Below are positions 56,037 through 64,000 of a DNA stretch of 64,000 nt, in pieces. Under the pieces are notes generated by a model. It was not told the origin of the DNA. It ran no database searches and saw only the letters and a program-made list of their open reading frames with translations. Position numbers and translations under genes: made by a program. Source of the DNA: Idiomarina xiamenensis 10-D-4 (GTDB taxonomy: Bacteria; Pseudomonadota; Gammaproteobacteria; Enterobacterales; Alteromonadaceae). The number at the start of each line of letters is the position of its first letter. Positions within the stretch are counted from its first letter, which is position 1. Location: assembly GCF_000299895.1 (NCBI RefSeq), contig NZ_AMRG01000002.1, positions 62,001 through 126,000 on the forward strand. The letters are read 5' to 3'.

Positions 56037-57378
56037 ACATCACCAGCAAAATGAGTAAAGGACAGATAAATTTGACGTACCAAGGCCAGATACGCCAAAA
56101 GTAACTGGTCTCGATATTTTCAGCGCCTTGCTGCAATGCTCTTAATAACAAGTGCTGACGTAATACCCAAGTCAGCATGACACCAAATATCAACGCCATT
56201 AACGGTTGCATATACACCGTAGTAACGGTAACCACCAAACCAAATAACGCATCAAAATTAAATACGATAATCGCCGAGAATATGGCAATGCTGCCGGCTA
56301 CCAACCAGACCACGCCATTGCGGCGACTCTGTGTTTCCTCACAAAGGGTATTAACCGGCGCTTCCAACATCGAAATCGACGAGGTTACGGCAGCGATGGT
56401 CATCAATAAAAAGAAGCCAAATGCGGCATAGGGTCCGGCGCCGCCTAAGGTATCGAACATCGCGGGTAATACTGTGAACACCAAGGTATCGGCAGACAGT
56501 AAACTACCGTCAGCCGCATAAATGGCTACACCGTTGGCTTGCGCGGCAAACATCGCCGGTAGGATCAGCAAGCCCGCTAAGAACGCCACCAGCGTGTCGA
56601 TACCGGCCACCCAAGCCGTGGTTTTCGGAAGGTTGGCATCACGCGATAGGTACGCGCCGTAAGTCATCATGCAGCAGACGCCGATGGATAATGAAAAAAA
56701 GGCTTGGCCCATAGCTCGAATGATTAAGTCAGGATCGTTAATGCGGCTAAAATCAGGCACCAGATACATTTTTAATCCGTCTAAGGCGCCCGGCAAGGTT
56801 AAAATATAGGCTGCCATCAGCAACAAGAGAATAAATAATAACGGCATTAAGCGTCGCGACCAGCGCTCGATACCTTGGCTAACACCAGCACGTACCACGT
56901 AAATGGTTAGCAGCATAAAAATCACCATCATGCTGATATTACGTGTGATGGAAAATTCGGTTAACCACGTTGCTGTTTGTGTGAGGCCAAGTAGCGACAT
57001 TAACGGCGCTAACATATAGGCTAATAACCAGCCGGATACGATGGCATAAAAACTGAGGATCAACGCTAACACGAGCAAACCAACAATACCGCTGGTAGCG
57101 CCGAAACGACGCAACCAAGGACGTTCAGACAGGCTACGTAGCGAGGCCACCGGATTGCGTTGGCGTAAGCGACCAATGGTTACTTCGGCAACTAACATCG
57201 GATAGGCAAGCAACACAATCATGACCAAATACACCAATAAAAAAGCACCACCGCCGTTACTGGCTGCTTGGGTTGGGAAGCCCCAGATATTACCGACGCC
57301 GACGGCAGAACCCGCTGCCGCAAGAATAAAGCCTAAGCGCGATGAGAAGGCGGGTGAATTGGTCTGCTGAGTGTCCAT
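56026..57378 (-). CDS. Sodium-dependent transporter of the NSS (SNF) family
   Basis: A 450-residue protein with about 11-12 transmembrane helices. The first helix has the family signature FSSRLGFILAAAGSAVGVGNIWGFP, the sodium and substrate site of LeuT-fold transporters; AFFSLSIGVCCMMTYGAYL near residue 235 is helix 6. Bacterial NSS proteins take up amino acids with sodium; the substrate is not predictable. Two starts are possible, ATG 57378 or 57414; the shorter fits the family and neither has a good ribosome-binding site. It is divergent from the diguanylate cyclase gene. Confidence 0.9.
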   Translation of the reverse strand: MDTQQTNSPAFSSRLGFILAAAGSAVGVGNIWGFPTQAASNGGGAFLLVYLVMIVLLAYPMLVAEVTIGRLRQRNPVASLRSLSERPWLRRFGATSGIVGLLVLALILSFYAIVSGWLLAYMLAPLMSLLGLTQTATWLTEFSITRNISMMVIFMLLTIYVVRAGVSQGIERWSRRLMPLLFILLLLMAAYILTLPGALDGLKMYLVPDFSRINDPDLIIRAMGQAFFSLSIGVCCMMTYGAYLSRDANLPKTTAWVAGIDTLVAFLAGLLILPAMFAAQANGVAIYAADGSLLSADTLVFTVLPAMFDTLGGAGPYAAFGFFLLMTIAAVTSSISMLEAPVNTLCEETQSRRNGVVWLVAGSIAIFSAIIVFNFDALFGLVVTVTTVYMQPLMALIFGVMLTWVLRQHLLLRALQQGAENIETSYFWRIWPWYVKFICPLLILLVMWRG

Positions 57379-57559
57379 AATATTGTTATCGTTATAAGCG
57401 TTGTCAAACAGCATACTGATTTGCTCACGAATGTCATCAGTTGTCGTGGCTTTTCTGTTGTTTGGGTGATCATCTTAAAGCATGTAAATTCTACTTGATC
57501 TTTTTAGCTATTAACGTTGATATAACATTTGTTCAGATCGCGTGTTTAAGGCGCTAGTC

Positions 57560-59524
57560 ATGTTTAAATTTCGCTTTCGCAGAACGCTAACCGCACAGCT
57601 TTTTTGGAGTGTGTTTTTTAGTATCTGTGTCGCTATTACGGTATTAATCGTCAGTGCTTATCAATTGCAACGACAACTTGCCAATGAAGTTGCTGGGCAG
57701 CAGCTCACCGAAAGCACTAAGCGTATTGCTGACTCGATTCGGTTTATGCTGGATACGCGCAAAGAGGCGATTCGACAATGGTCTTTTCGCCATACCCATA
57801 CCGAATACGGTCAGCCACTATTGCGCGACGAATCCGGCTTACGGGTGTTGTTTGACAACCTGCTGGTTGTCGGCGCCGACGGCATTATTAAAGACGAATG
57901 GCCAGACTTAGGGATACGTCGTGGCTATGATGTCAGCGAACGAGGCTATTACCGTGAAGCTTTACGCAGTCAATCCGTAGTCATTAGCGAACCGTTTTTT
58001 GTCAGCAATGGCAACTTACCGGATATTCCGATGATAAACCTCAGTCATGCTGTACGCGACGAGACGGGAAAGTTGTTAGGCGTGGTCGTGGCGGGTTTTG
58101 ATTTACAGAATAACCATTTACTCAAGCGGATTCGTGAAGCCTCAGTGGGTGAGGCGGGTTATGTCGCGTTGTTTAGTGGCGACAATAACATTATCGCTCA
58201 TCCTGATCCGCAATTACTGATGAAGCATGTCACCGAATCGGACTTTTTTCAGTATTTAAAACAAGCGCGTCAGGGGTGGAATGGTACCGTCGAGCGCCTC
58301 AATTACAAACAAGTTGAAACCTTACAGTCTTTTGCGCAGTTACCGGGGTATTCATGGGTTGCTGTCAGTGTATTGCCATCCAGTGAAGCGCAGGAAAACG
58401 CGCAACTTTACGGTAAATTGCAGACATTACTGTTTGTTGTTGTCGGCGCGGTATTGCTGTTGTTAATTGCCTTCATTGTACAATTGCAGTTACGTAAACT
58501 ATCGCTATTAGCCCGCGATATTGGTCGTGTGCAATCGGGCCAGCGTAGTCAAATCTCACTGTCTGGCTATCAAGACCTCGATCGAGTCATCGATAGCTTT
58601 AACCAGCAACTACGAGAGAATCAGAACAGCCATCGCCAACTGGTTGCCCGACAAGGCTATTTAACCACTATTTTAGAAGCCTCTAACGTGGGCATGTGGG
58701 TGGCGGATGAGCAAGGAAAAGCGGAGTTTGTTAATTCAGCCGCGACTCGTATTACCGGTTGGCCGAGTGATTTTTTTGAACAAGGCCGGTGGTTGCAGCA
58801 GATCCCAGAAACATATCGTGAGCAGTTGCAACGTCATTGGCAACAGGTCTTTAAGTATGGTCGTTACTTTAGTTTCGACCATCCTTATGAAAAACCCAAC
58901 GGTGATTGGGTTTGGGTCAATTGTCAGGGCTATCCAGTGGTTCGTGATGGCGAACTACTAGGATCGCTGGCAACTATCGTTGATATTAGCGAACGTTATG
59001 AACGTGAAAAAGCGCTAGAAACGGCGGCTAATAATGATCCATTAACGGGTTTATTGAATCGTCGCGGGTATGAAGAAGCAATTTCGCTTTGTTATCGAGC
59101 TTGTACAAAAGAAAATCAAACTAGCAGTCTTTTGGCTATCGATTTAGATTTTTTCAAAGCCATTAATGATAATCAAGGGCATGAAATGGGCGATCGCGTG
59201 TTACGCGCGATCGGACAAATTATTAAGGCGCAAATACGCGAGCAAGATATTGCTGCGCGCATTGGCGGTGACGAATTTGTCGTGGTGTTATGTCATTGTA
59301 ATGTTCAGCAAGCGATACCGATTGCCGAGCAAATTAGAGCCGAAATTGATGCTCTAGAGCTAGAGCAGTCACCATACGTCAGCGCCTTAACGAGTAGTAT
59401 CGGGGTGGCTGAGTTTCAAGCAAACGAATATATCAACGACTGGTTAAGACGAGCTGATAAAGCCTCTTACCAAGCGAAGAGCGAAGGGCGTAACCGGGTG
59501 GTGGTTGCTGATAACGAGCAGTAA
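57560..59524 (+). CDS. Cache-PAS-GGDEF diguanylate cyclase
   Basis: A 654-residue membrane sensor. An N-terminal transmembrane helix (about residues 14-38), a periplasmic dCache-type sensor (DVSERGYYREAL and VISEPFFVSNG near 130-155, as in small-ligand Cache domains), a second helix near 300, a PAS domain (ILEASNVGMWVADEQGKAEF near 375) and a GGDEF domain. The active site is intact (ARIGGDEFVVVL near 565), and REQD five residues ahead is a canonical RxxD inhibitory site, so the enzyme should make c-di-GMP under product inhibition. The ATG at 57560 lies behind AAGGCG. Confidence 0.92.
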   Translation: MFKFRFRRTLTAQLFWSVFFSICVAITVLIVSAYQLQRQLANEVAGQQLTESTKRIADSIRFMLDTRKEAIRQWSFRHTHTEYGQPLLRDESGLRVLFDNLLVVGADGIIKDEWPDLGIRRGYDVSERGYYREALRSQSVVISEPFFVSNGNLPDIPMINLSHAVRDETGKLLGVVVAGFDLQNNHLLKRIREASVGEAGYVALFSGDNNIIAHPDPQLLMKHVTESDFFQYLKQARQGWNGTVERLNYKQVETLQSFAQLPGYSWVAVSVLPSSEAQENAQLYGKLQTLLFVVVGAVLLLLIAFIVQLQLRKLSLLARDIGRVQSGQRSQISLSGYQDLDRVIDSFNQQLRENQNSHRQLVARQGYLTTILEASNVGMWVADEQGKAEFVNSAATRITGWPSDFFEQGRWLQQIPETYREQLQRHWQQVFKYGRYFSFDHPYEKPNGDWVWVNCQGYPVVRDGELLGSLATIVDISERYEREKALETAANNDPLTGLLNRRGYEEAISLCYRACTKENQTSSLLAIDLDFFKAINDNQGHEMGDRVLRAIGQIIKAQIREQDIAARIGGDEFVVVLCHCNVQQAIPIAEQIRAEIDALELEQSPYVSALTSSIGVAEFQANEYINDWLRRADKASYQAKSEGRNRVVVADNEQ

Positions 59525-59539
59525 ATTATCGTTGGATAG

Positions 59540-59565
59540 AGCGGGCTCGATTAAGCCCGCTTTAT
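59540..59565. terminator. Intrinsic terminator between convergent genes
   Basis: AGCGGGCT/AGCCCGCT with a six-base loop is followed by TTTATT on the plus strand. It separates the diguanylate cyclase from ansA. Confidence 0.8.
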
Positions 59566-59574
59566 TGCACCGGT

Positions 59575-60591
59575 TTAATTCACCACGCTTAATTCACCAC
59601 GTAAGTCTTGCTGCAATAATTCTGTTAATTGCGCGTAAGGCAAAGATTTTGACAGTAAGTAATGTAGTTTTGTCAAAGCTGCCTCAATGGTCATATCACT
59701 CGCGCCGACAACGCCAACTTCGGCCAGTCCGTGACCGGTGGCGTAGCCACTCATATTGACTCGTCCCTGAAAACACTGAGTACGATTGAGTACGACGATT
59801 TCTTGTTCGACGGCACGCGCTAAGCGCGACAACAGCTTCTCATTCTGCGGCGCGTTGCCAACCCCATAACTTTGCATGATCAATGCTTTAACCGGTTGTT
59901 GTAGCAAGTTATCGACGATTTCATGGGAAATCCCAGGGTACAAGGTCACTACACCAATCGGTTGTGGGGTAATGCCACTGACACTTAAGTCTTGTTGCAC
60001 AATAGGCTTAAGCTCACCAGCGTCCAGCGTGATTTGAATACCGGCATTTAATAACGCCGGATAATTCGGTGACGCAAAGGCATTAAAGCCATTGGCATCA
60101 GCTTTTGTTGCGCGGTTGCCACGATAAAGGCGGTTATTAAAAAATAGTGACACTTCGTGGATAGGATAGTTAGCGGCGATATATAAGGCGTTAAGCAAAT
60201 TAGTTTGGCCATCAGAGCGTAACGCCGCTAGCGGGATCTGGGAACCCGTTACGATAACTGGCTTAGACAGATTCTCTAGCATAAACGATAATGCCGAGGC
60301 AGTATACGCCATGGTATCGGTGCCGTGCAGAATGACAAAACCATCGTAATCACGGTAATTGGCTTGAATGTCGTCGGCGATATGTTGCCAATCACTCGGT
60401 GACATATCCGATGAATCCATTAACGGCGTATATTCATTGATGCTGAAGTGAGGCATTTCGTCGCGGAAAAACTCCGGCATTTTATTAACGCACTCGGTTA
60501 AAAAGCCGGGCACAGGGACATAGCCTTGTGCTGACTTTCGCATACCAATGGTACCACCGGTATAAGCAACGTAGATTCGTTTTTTGTTCAC
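59575..60591 (-). CDS. ansA: Cytoplasmic L-asparaginase I
   Basis: A 338-residue type I asparaginase, identical in length to E. coli AnsA. The first catalytic Thr is in AYTGGTIGMRKS near residue 12, the second group in ILHGTDTMAYTASALSF near 90, and GSQIPLAALRSDGQTNLLNAL near 115. There is no signal peptide. The start is a GTG at 60591, 7 bases behind AAGGA; the frame continues 13 codons upstream without similarity. The sppA-ansA order is as in E. coli, but a terminator lies between them. Confidence 0.95.
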   Translation of the reverse strand: MNKKRIYVAYTGGTIGMRKSAQGYVPVPGFLTECVNKMPEFFRDEMPHFSINEYTPLMDSSDMSPSDWQHIADDIQANYRDYDGFVILHGTDTMAYTASALSFMLENLSKPVIVTGSQIPLAALRSDGQTNLLNALYIAANYPIHEVSLFFNNRLYRGNRATKADANGFNAFASPNYPALLNAGIQITLDAGELKPIVQQDLSVSGITPQPIGVVTLYPGISHEIVDNLLQQPVKALIMQSYGVGNAPQNEKLLSRLARAVEQEIVVLNRTQCFQGRVNMSGYATGHGLAEVGVVGASDMTIEAALTKLHYLLSKSLPYAQLTELLQQDLRGELSVVN

Positions 60592-60639
60592 TTGCACATC
60601 CTTTTCGCGACCATGGCGCGAGTATAACAAAAAACCTAA

Positions 60640-60671
60640 TAAAAACGGGAGCCGTTCGGCTCCCGTTTTTT
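60640..60671. terminator. Bidirectional-type terminator between sppA and ansA
   Basis: AACGGGAGCC (60644-60653) and GGCTCCCGTT (60658-60667) form a 10-base-pair stem with GTTC loop, flanked by A- and T-runs. On the minus strand it ends sppA, so ansA probably has its own promoter; a minus-strand TATACT (complement of 60621-60626) could be its -10. Confidence 0.9.
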
Positions 60672-60715
60672 GCTATCACGATTACGCGATAGCCAGTGCG
60701 TATCTATTAACAGCG

Positions 60716-62572
60716 CTATTGCACCGCTGGACACAATGTACAGTAAGCATAAACCGCACGAGGATCGCTGAAAGTCTTGAGTTCATCGGCGCTGCTAGCC
60801 ACTTGACGTAGTTGTTGCAGTAACCAAGGCGAGGAATCGCTAGCCAGTGGGGAAACCCCCAGTAAACTGGCAGACTCACCAAAAAGTTCAGCAATAAATT
60901 GCTCGCGAGCTGTCAGCTCTGGTTGATAGGTTTGTAGTCGATAGCTATCAATAGCAGCCAGCTCAGCGGCTTTTGCTACCGCATCATCAAAGCCACCCAG
61001 TTCATCGACTAAACCTAATTCAAGCGCCTGACGACCTGTCCAAATGCGTCCCTGAGCAATTTCGTGGACCGCAGCAGGGGTCATGCCGCGGGCATTGGCC
61101 ACCAAGTTGATGAACTGCTCATAAGCACTCTCAACCGATAACTGGAACATCTCTTGTTGTGACTCGTTCAGTGCTTTTACCGTGGTCATACCGCTCAACT
61201 CAGTGGTATTGACTTGATCGGAATGTACACCGATTTGCGCCAAGCTATCTTCAAAAGTCATGACCACGCCAAACACGCCAATGGATCCGGTGATGGTTGT
61301 TGGCGCCGCAAAAATCTCGTCGGCGTCGGCGGCGATCCAGTAACCGCCTGAAGCTGCGACTGAGCTCATTGATACCACGACCGGAATACCAGCGCGTTTA
61401 AGCTCTAACACCTGTTGACGAATCTTTTCCGAAGCAAAGCCACTACCACCGGGGCTGTCGATACGGAACACCACCGCTTTAGTATGCTTATTTAAACGCG
61501 CATCGCGCAGTTGTTCGGCGGTGCTATCACCACCGATCATACCGGGTTTTTGGTAACCGGGAACAATGCTACCACGGGCAACGATAACCGCTATCTGGTC
61601 GCGGTTGTCGGCGCCAAAGCCTTCATCTTGATCGGTCGCTGCTAAATAATGCTTGAAGCCAATGCCACGGAAGCTCTCTTCATCTTTGTCATAACCTGAC
61701 AGGTTAATCAGCTCGGTACGTACGGCTTCAGAGGTCTTTAAGGCATCCACCAAGCCGTTGTCGACAGCCATTTGCGCAAAGTCGCCGTTGGCGGCCCGTA
61801 ACGCCTCCATATAGGGGGCTTGTTGGCCGCTGCTGATAGCGTCGGTTAAGGCGCGATGGCTAGTAATATCGGCTTTAAATGCCTGCCATAAATCGTCAAA
61901 TACGACTTTATTGGCTTCGCGCGCCTGCTCAGACATATCGTTACGAGTAAAGGGCTCTACTGCAGATTTATATTGACCAACTTTAAAAATATAGGGTTTG
62001 ATATGGAGCTTATCGAGCAGCTCTTTAAAATAAAGCTGAGTGTAATTAAAACCATTAAACTCAACCATACCCAACGGATTCAAACTCAGATCATCGGCAT
62101 AACTGGCTAAATAATATTGCGTTTGCGAGAAGTTATCGCCGTGCGCAATAATCGGTTTGCCACTGGTACGGAACTGGTCGAGTGCCGCGCCGATACGCTG
62201 CAATTTACTAATACCGCCACCCATTAAATTTTCTAAATTCAAATAAATGGCGCCGATGCGGTCATCGTCGCGAGCGCGATTAATGGCATTCACCAAGTCG
62301 CTCAGTAAGACCTCCGGCGTCTCGTCTTCGGCGCCCAGTGCCTGGCCAAACGCCTTTTCGACCGGATCAACCCAGGTTTCTTCATCAACGATGATACCTA
62401 CTGGGTTAAGTACCAAAATACTGCTATCAGGTACGGTCAACGGCTCTTCTTCGCTAAAGATCAACACTAACACAATGGCTAATACCGCAAAGAAAACCAA
62501 GTTAACGATAAGCCGTCTGGCGCCGTTGATAATTGCCCATAGAAATTTAAAAAATGAGGAGATGACTCGCAT
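60716..62572 (-). CDS. sppA: Signal peptide peptidase SppA, 67 kDa type
   Basis: A 618-residue inner-membrane serine protease, the same length as E. coli SppA. A transmembrane anchor (about residues 20-42) precedes tandem peptidase-S49 repeats. The catalytic Lys lies in VGQYKSAVEPFTRNDMS near residue 205 and the Ser in VSMSSVAASGGYWIAADADEI near 400. It degrades cleaved signal peptides. The ATG at 62572 fits the family; the frame extends 28 codons further without similarity. It is divergent from ydjA and upstream of ansA, an Enterobacteria-like arrangement; in Pseudomonas sppA is in the rluC-maf cluster instead. Confidence 0.95.
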   Translation of the reverse strand: MRVISSFFKFLWAIINGARRLIVNLVFFAVLAIVLVLIFSEEEPLTVPDSSILVLNPVGIIVDEETWVDPVEKAFGQALGAEDETPEVLLSDLVNAINRARDDDRIGAIYLNLENLMGGGISKLQRIGAALDQFRTSGKPIIAHGDNFSQTQYYLASYADDLSLNPLGMVEFNGFNYTQLYFKELLDKLHIKPYIFKVGQYKSAVEPFTRNDMSEQAREANKVVFDDLWQAFKADITSHRALTDAISSGQQAPYMEALRAANGDFAQMAVDNGLVDALKTSEAVRTELINLSGYDKDEESFRGIGFKHYLAATDQDEGFGADNRDQIAVIVARGSIVPGYQKPGMIGGDSTAEQLRDARLNKHTKAVVFRIDSPGGSGFASEKIRQQVLELKRAGIPVVVSMSSVAASGGYWIAADADEIFAAPTTITGSIGVFGVVMTFEDSLAQIGVHSDQVNTTELSGMTTVKALNESQQEMFQLSVESAYEQFINLVANARGMTPAAVHEIAQGRIWTGRQALELGLVDELGGFDDAVAKAAELAAIDSYRLQTYQPELTAREQFIAELFGESASLLGVSPLASDSSPWLLQQLRQVASSADELKTFSDPRAVYAYCTLCPAVQ

Positions 62573-62802
62573 ATCATTCACTACTATTTGCCTAGAATTA
62601 CGCCCAAGACTAACCAATTTGTGACAGCGACACCAGCAGCAGAATGTAACTAACAATGTATAGTGATAGTGGGGTTAGCCAGCAGACCTAAATCGCGGTA
62701 TCAATGATAGTTAGAAAAAACCACAAAAAGCGCTTGTGTCGATTAACCTAGTGACAAAAATTTGCTAGCTTAGGGCAGCTATTCTAAACACAGGAAATCC
62801 TA

Positions 62803-63351
62803 ATGGACGCTTTAGATTTACTGTTGCAACGTTCGTCGATGCCTCGTCTTATTGATCCCCCGCCCAACGCACAGCAATTACACGTGATCCGACGGGCTGC
62901 CGTGCGAGTGCCAGACCATATGGCGTTATCGCCGTATCGTTTTATTGAGTATCAGGAACAAGGGCGACAACGACTTGGCGATATTTTTGCGCAAGCCGCG
63001 GCAAAGGCTGGCAAAAGCGAAGCTGAAATCAGTAAAGCACAGCAACAACCGATGCGAGCACCGCTAATTATTGCCGTTTGCACACGTTATCAAGCGCATG
63101 ACAAAGTCCCCGCGTTTGAGCAGTTATGTAGCGCGGCTTGTGCTGCTATGGCGATGCAACAAGCGGCTTTTGCGCAAGATTTAGGGGCCATTTGGCGCAC
63201 CGGCTGGTTGGCTCAGGATGACTACGTAAATGCAGCGCTTGGCTGTCAAGGCGATGACCACGTTATCGGCTTCTTATATATCGGTACACCGGCGGTTCCG
63301 ATCCCAATCAAGCCTGAGAAAGACTATCAAGAATTGTTTGAGCAGGGTTGA
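62803..63351 (+). CDS. ydjA: Nitroreductase family protein YdjA
   Basis: A 182-residue flavin-dependent nitroreductase of the short YdjA type (E. coli 183). LLLQRSSMPRLIDPPP near the start, RVPDHMALSPYRFI near 36 with FMN contacts, AMQQAAFAQDLGAIWRTGWL near 117, and GFLYIGTP near 160. The physiological substrate is unknown. Divergent from sppA across 230 bases. AGGAAAT precedes the ATG. Confidence 0.94.
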   Translation: MDALDLLLQRSSMPRLIDPPPNAQQLHVIRRAAVRVPDHMALSPYRFIEYQEQGRQRLGDIFAQAAAKAGKSEAEISKAQQQPMRAPLIIAVCTRYQAHDKVPAFEQLCSAACAAMAMQQAAFAQDLGAIWRTGWLAQDDYVNAALGCQGDDHVIGFLYIGTPAVPIPIKPEKDYQELFEQG

Positions 63352-63526
63352 GAATAACCGCTAGATCAACGACTAAATCATTGTAAATAGTACGCTAATA
63401 AGCCGTAAAATTGCGTAAATGAACTGTTTTTTTAAGTATCACGTACCTACAGTTAATGACAAGCCTAGCGCAAAAGGCTGTCGTTTGAAGTGTTAATTAA
63501 GTACGACTGAAATTAAGGAGATAGTC

Positions 63527-64000
63527 ATGCAAAACGTAATACGGAAATCAGCTTTAGCACTTTCTTTATCAGCGGCAATGGTATTGCCAGCAACTGCAAT
63601 GGCTGCCGAAGGCCATAAATTGGACAGCTTTTCGAGTGTGGTTGATCAAGCTAAAGAGTATGGTTTTACCCACTTTGTTGAAATTCAGACTGCCGATCGC
63701 TCAAGTATCGATGTGGAAGGTTGGGTCGGTGAAAACCGCGAAGCCGAAGTACGCTTTAGCTTAGACGGTCAAGTGCTGGAAGAAGAGGTTGAGCAGGACG
63801 ATGATGCCGCTTACGGCCTAACCGCTGAGCAATTATCAGACGTCATTGATGCTTTAAAGAATGCTGATATTGTCAGCTTAGATAGCATTGATTTAGAAGA
63901 GCGTTATGTCGAAGCCGAAGGCTACGGCAGCGACGGTAAAGACTATGATATCAAGCTGGACCGCAATACGTTTGAAGTGGTGCGTAAAAGCGAAGATAAA
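63527..64000 (+). CDS. Exported PepSY-like protein (runs off the window end)
   Basis: The gene is open for 158 codons from the ATG at 63527, preceded by AAGGAG, to the edge. A signal peptide (ALALSLSAAMVLPATAMA, residues 9-26) is followed by two copies of a PepSY/DUF-like alpha-beta unit: FTHFVEIQTADRSSIDVEGW to RFSLDGQVLEEE, and IDLEERYVEAEGYGSDGKDY to LDRNTFEVV. Such small periplasmic domains often modulate proteases or redox proteins, but the role here is unknown. The protein is very acidic. Confidence 0.75.
   Translation, partial: MQNVIRKSALALSLSAAMVLPATAMAAEGHKLDSFSSVVDQAKEYGFTHFVEIQTADRSSIDVEGWVGENREAEVRFSLDGQVLEEEVEQDDDAAYGLTAEQLSDVIDALKNADIVSLDSIDLEERYVEAEGYGSDGKDYDIKLDRNTFEVVRKSEDK

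Noticed and set aside
1-64000. CRISPR arrays, insertion sequences, prophage or defence islands
   Set aside because: No regularly spaced repeats, transposase, integrase, terminal repeats or defence-type domains were seen; gene content is nearly all conserved core functions.

Overview
The window reads as a chromosomal stretch of a free-living gammaproteobacterium, roughly 50% GC, with no phage, insertion sequence, CRISPR array, rRNA or tRNA that I can support. The case rests on markers and gene order: NrdA-NrdB-YfaE-GrxA, CmoM, UbiG, SbcB, LapA-LapB, IhfB, full-length HrpA and RNase E. The order nrdBA / HAD phosphatase-ubiG / gyrA-serC-hisC-aroA-cmk-rpsA-ihfB-lapAB-pyrF-comEA, and then rne / rluC-HAD-maf-yceD-rpmF-plsX-fabH-fabD-fabG-acpP-fabF-pabC-mltG-tmk-holB-pilZ-tatD, combines traits of the Alteromonadales and the Oceanospirillales/Pseudomonas lines. 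The ydjA / sppA-ansA block has the Enterobacteria-like arrangement. Proteins are conspicuously rich in glutamine.

Layout. 0-3.1 kb: a Lys/Ser-rich histone-H1-like protein, a Nif3-family protein, the tRNA methyltransferase CmoM and a frame-disrupted NAD-dependent oxidoreductase. 3.1-8.5 kb: an envelope module of a DUF1329 protein, a YCF48-like propeller and an MMPL/RND transporter. 8.5-16.3 kb: exonuclease I, a secreted isoaspartyl peptidase/asparaginase, a CBS protein, the HrpA helicase and a SUFU-like protein. 16.4-21.1 kb: the class Ia ribonucleotide reductase cluster with its glutaredoxin and ferredoxin, preceded by four NrdR-box-like sites. 21.1-34.5 kb: a HAD phosphatase, UbiG, GyrA, Ser/His/aromatic amino-acid enzymes, CMP kinase, ribosomal protein S1, IHF-beta, the LPS-control proteins LapA/LapB, PyrF and a ComEA-like protein. 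34.5-51.6 kb: RNase E on the minus strand, then a long plus-strand run for rRNA modification, fatty-acid synthesis, folate, peptidoglycan, dTMP and DNA polymerase. 51.6-64 kb: a gene-free segment with a strong terminator, PrpD, a sensor kinase lacking the usual phospho-acceptor His, an NSS transporter, a diguanylate cyclase, AnsA, SppA, YdjA and a truncated secreted PepSY-like protein.

Three genes are out of frame as given: the oxidoreductase near 2.4 kb, aroA near 27.69 kb and rne near 35.7 kb. aroA and rne are normally indispensable, so sequence or assembly error is the simplest explanation, but each needs checking. pheA and tyrA, which often sit between serC and aroA in related genomes, are not here. 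I found no clear undescribed multi-gene defence or biosynthetic system. The best leads are the NrdR-like site array, the His-less kinase, the 51.6-52.1 kb noncoding segment, the DUF1329/YCF48/MMPL module and a probably leaderless rluC mRNA.
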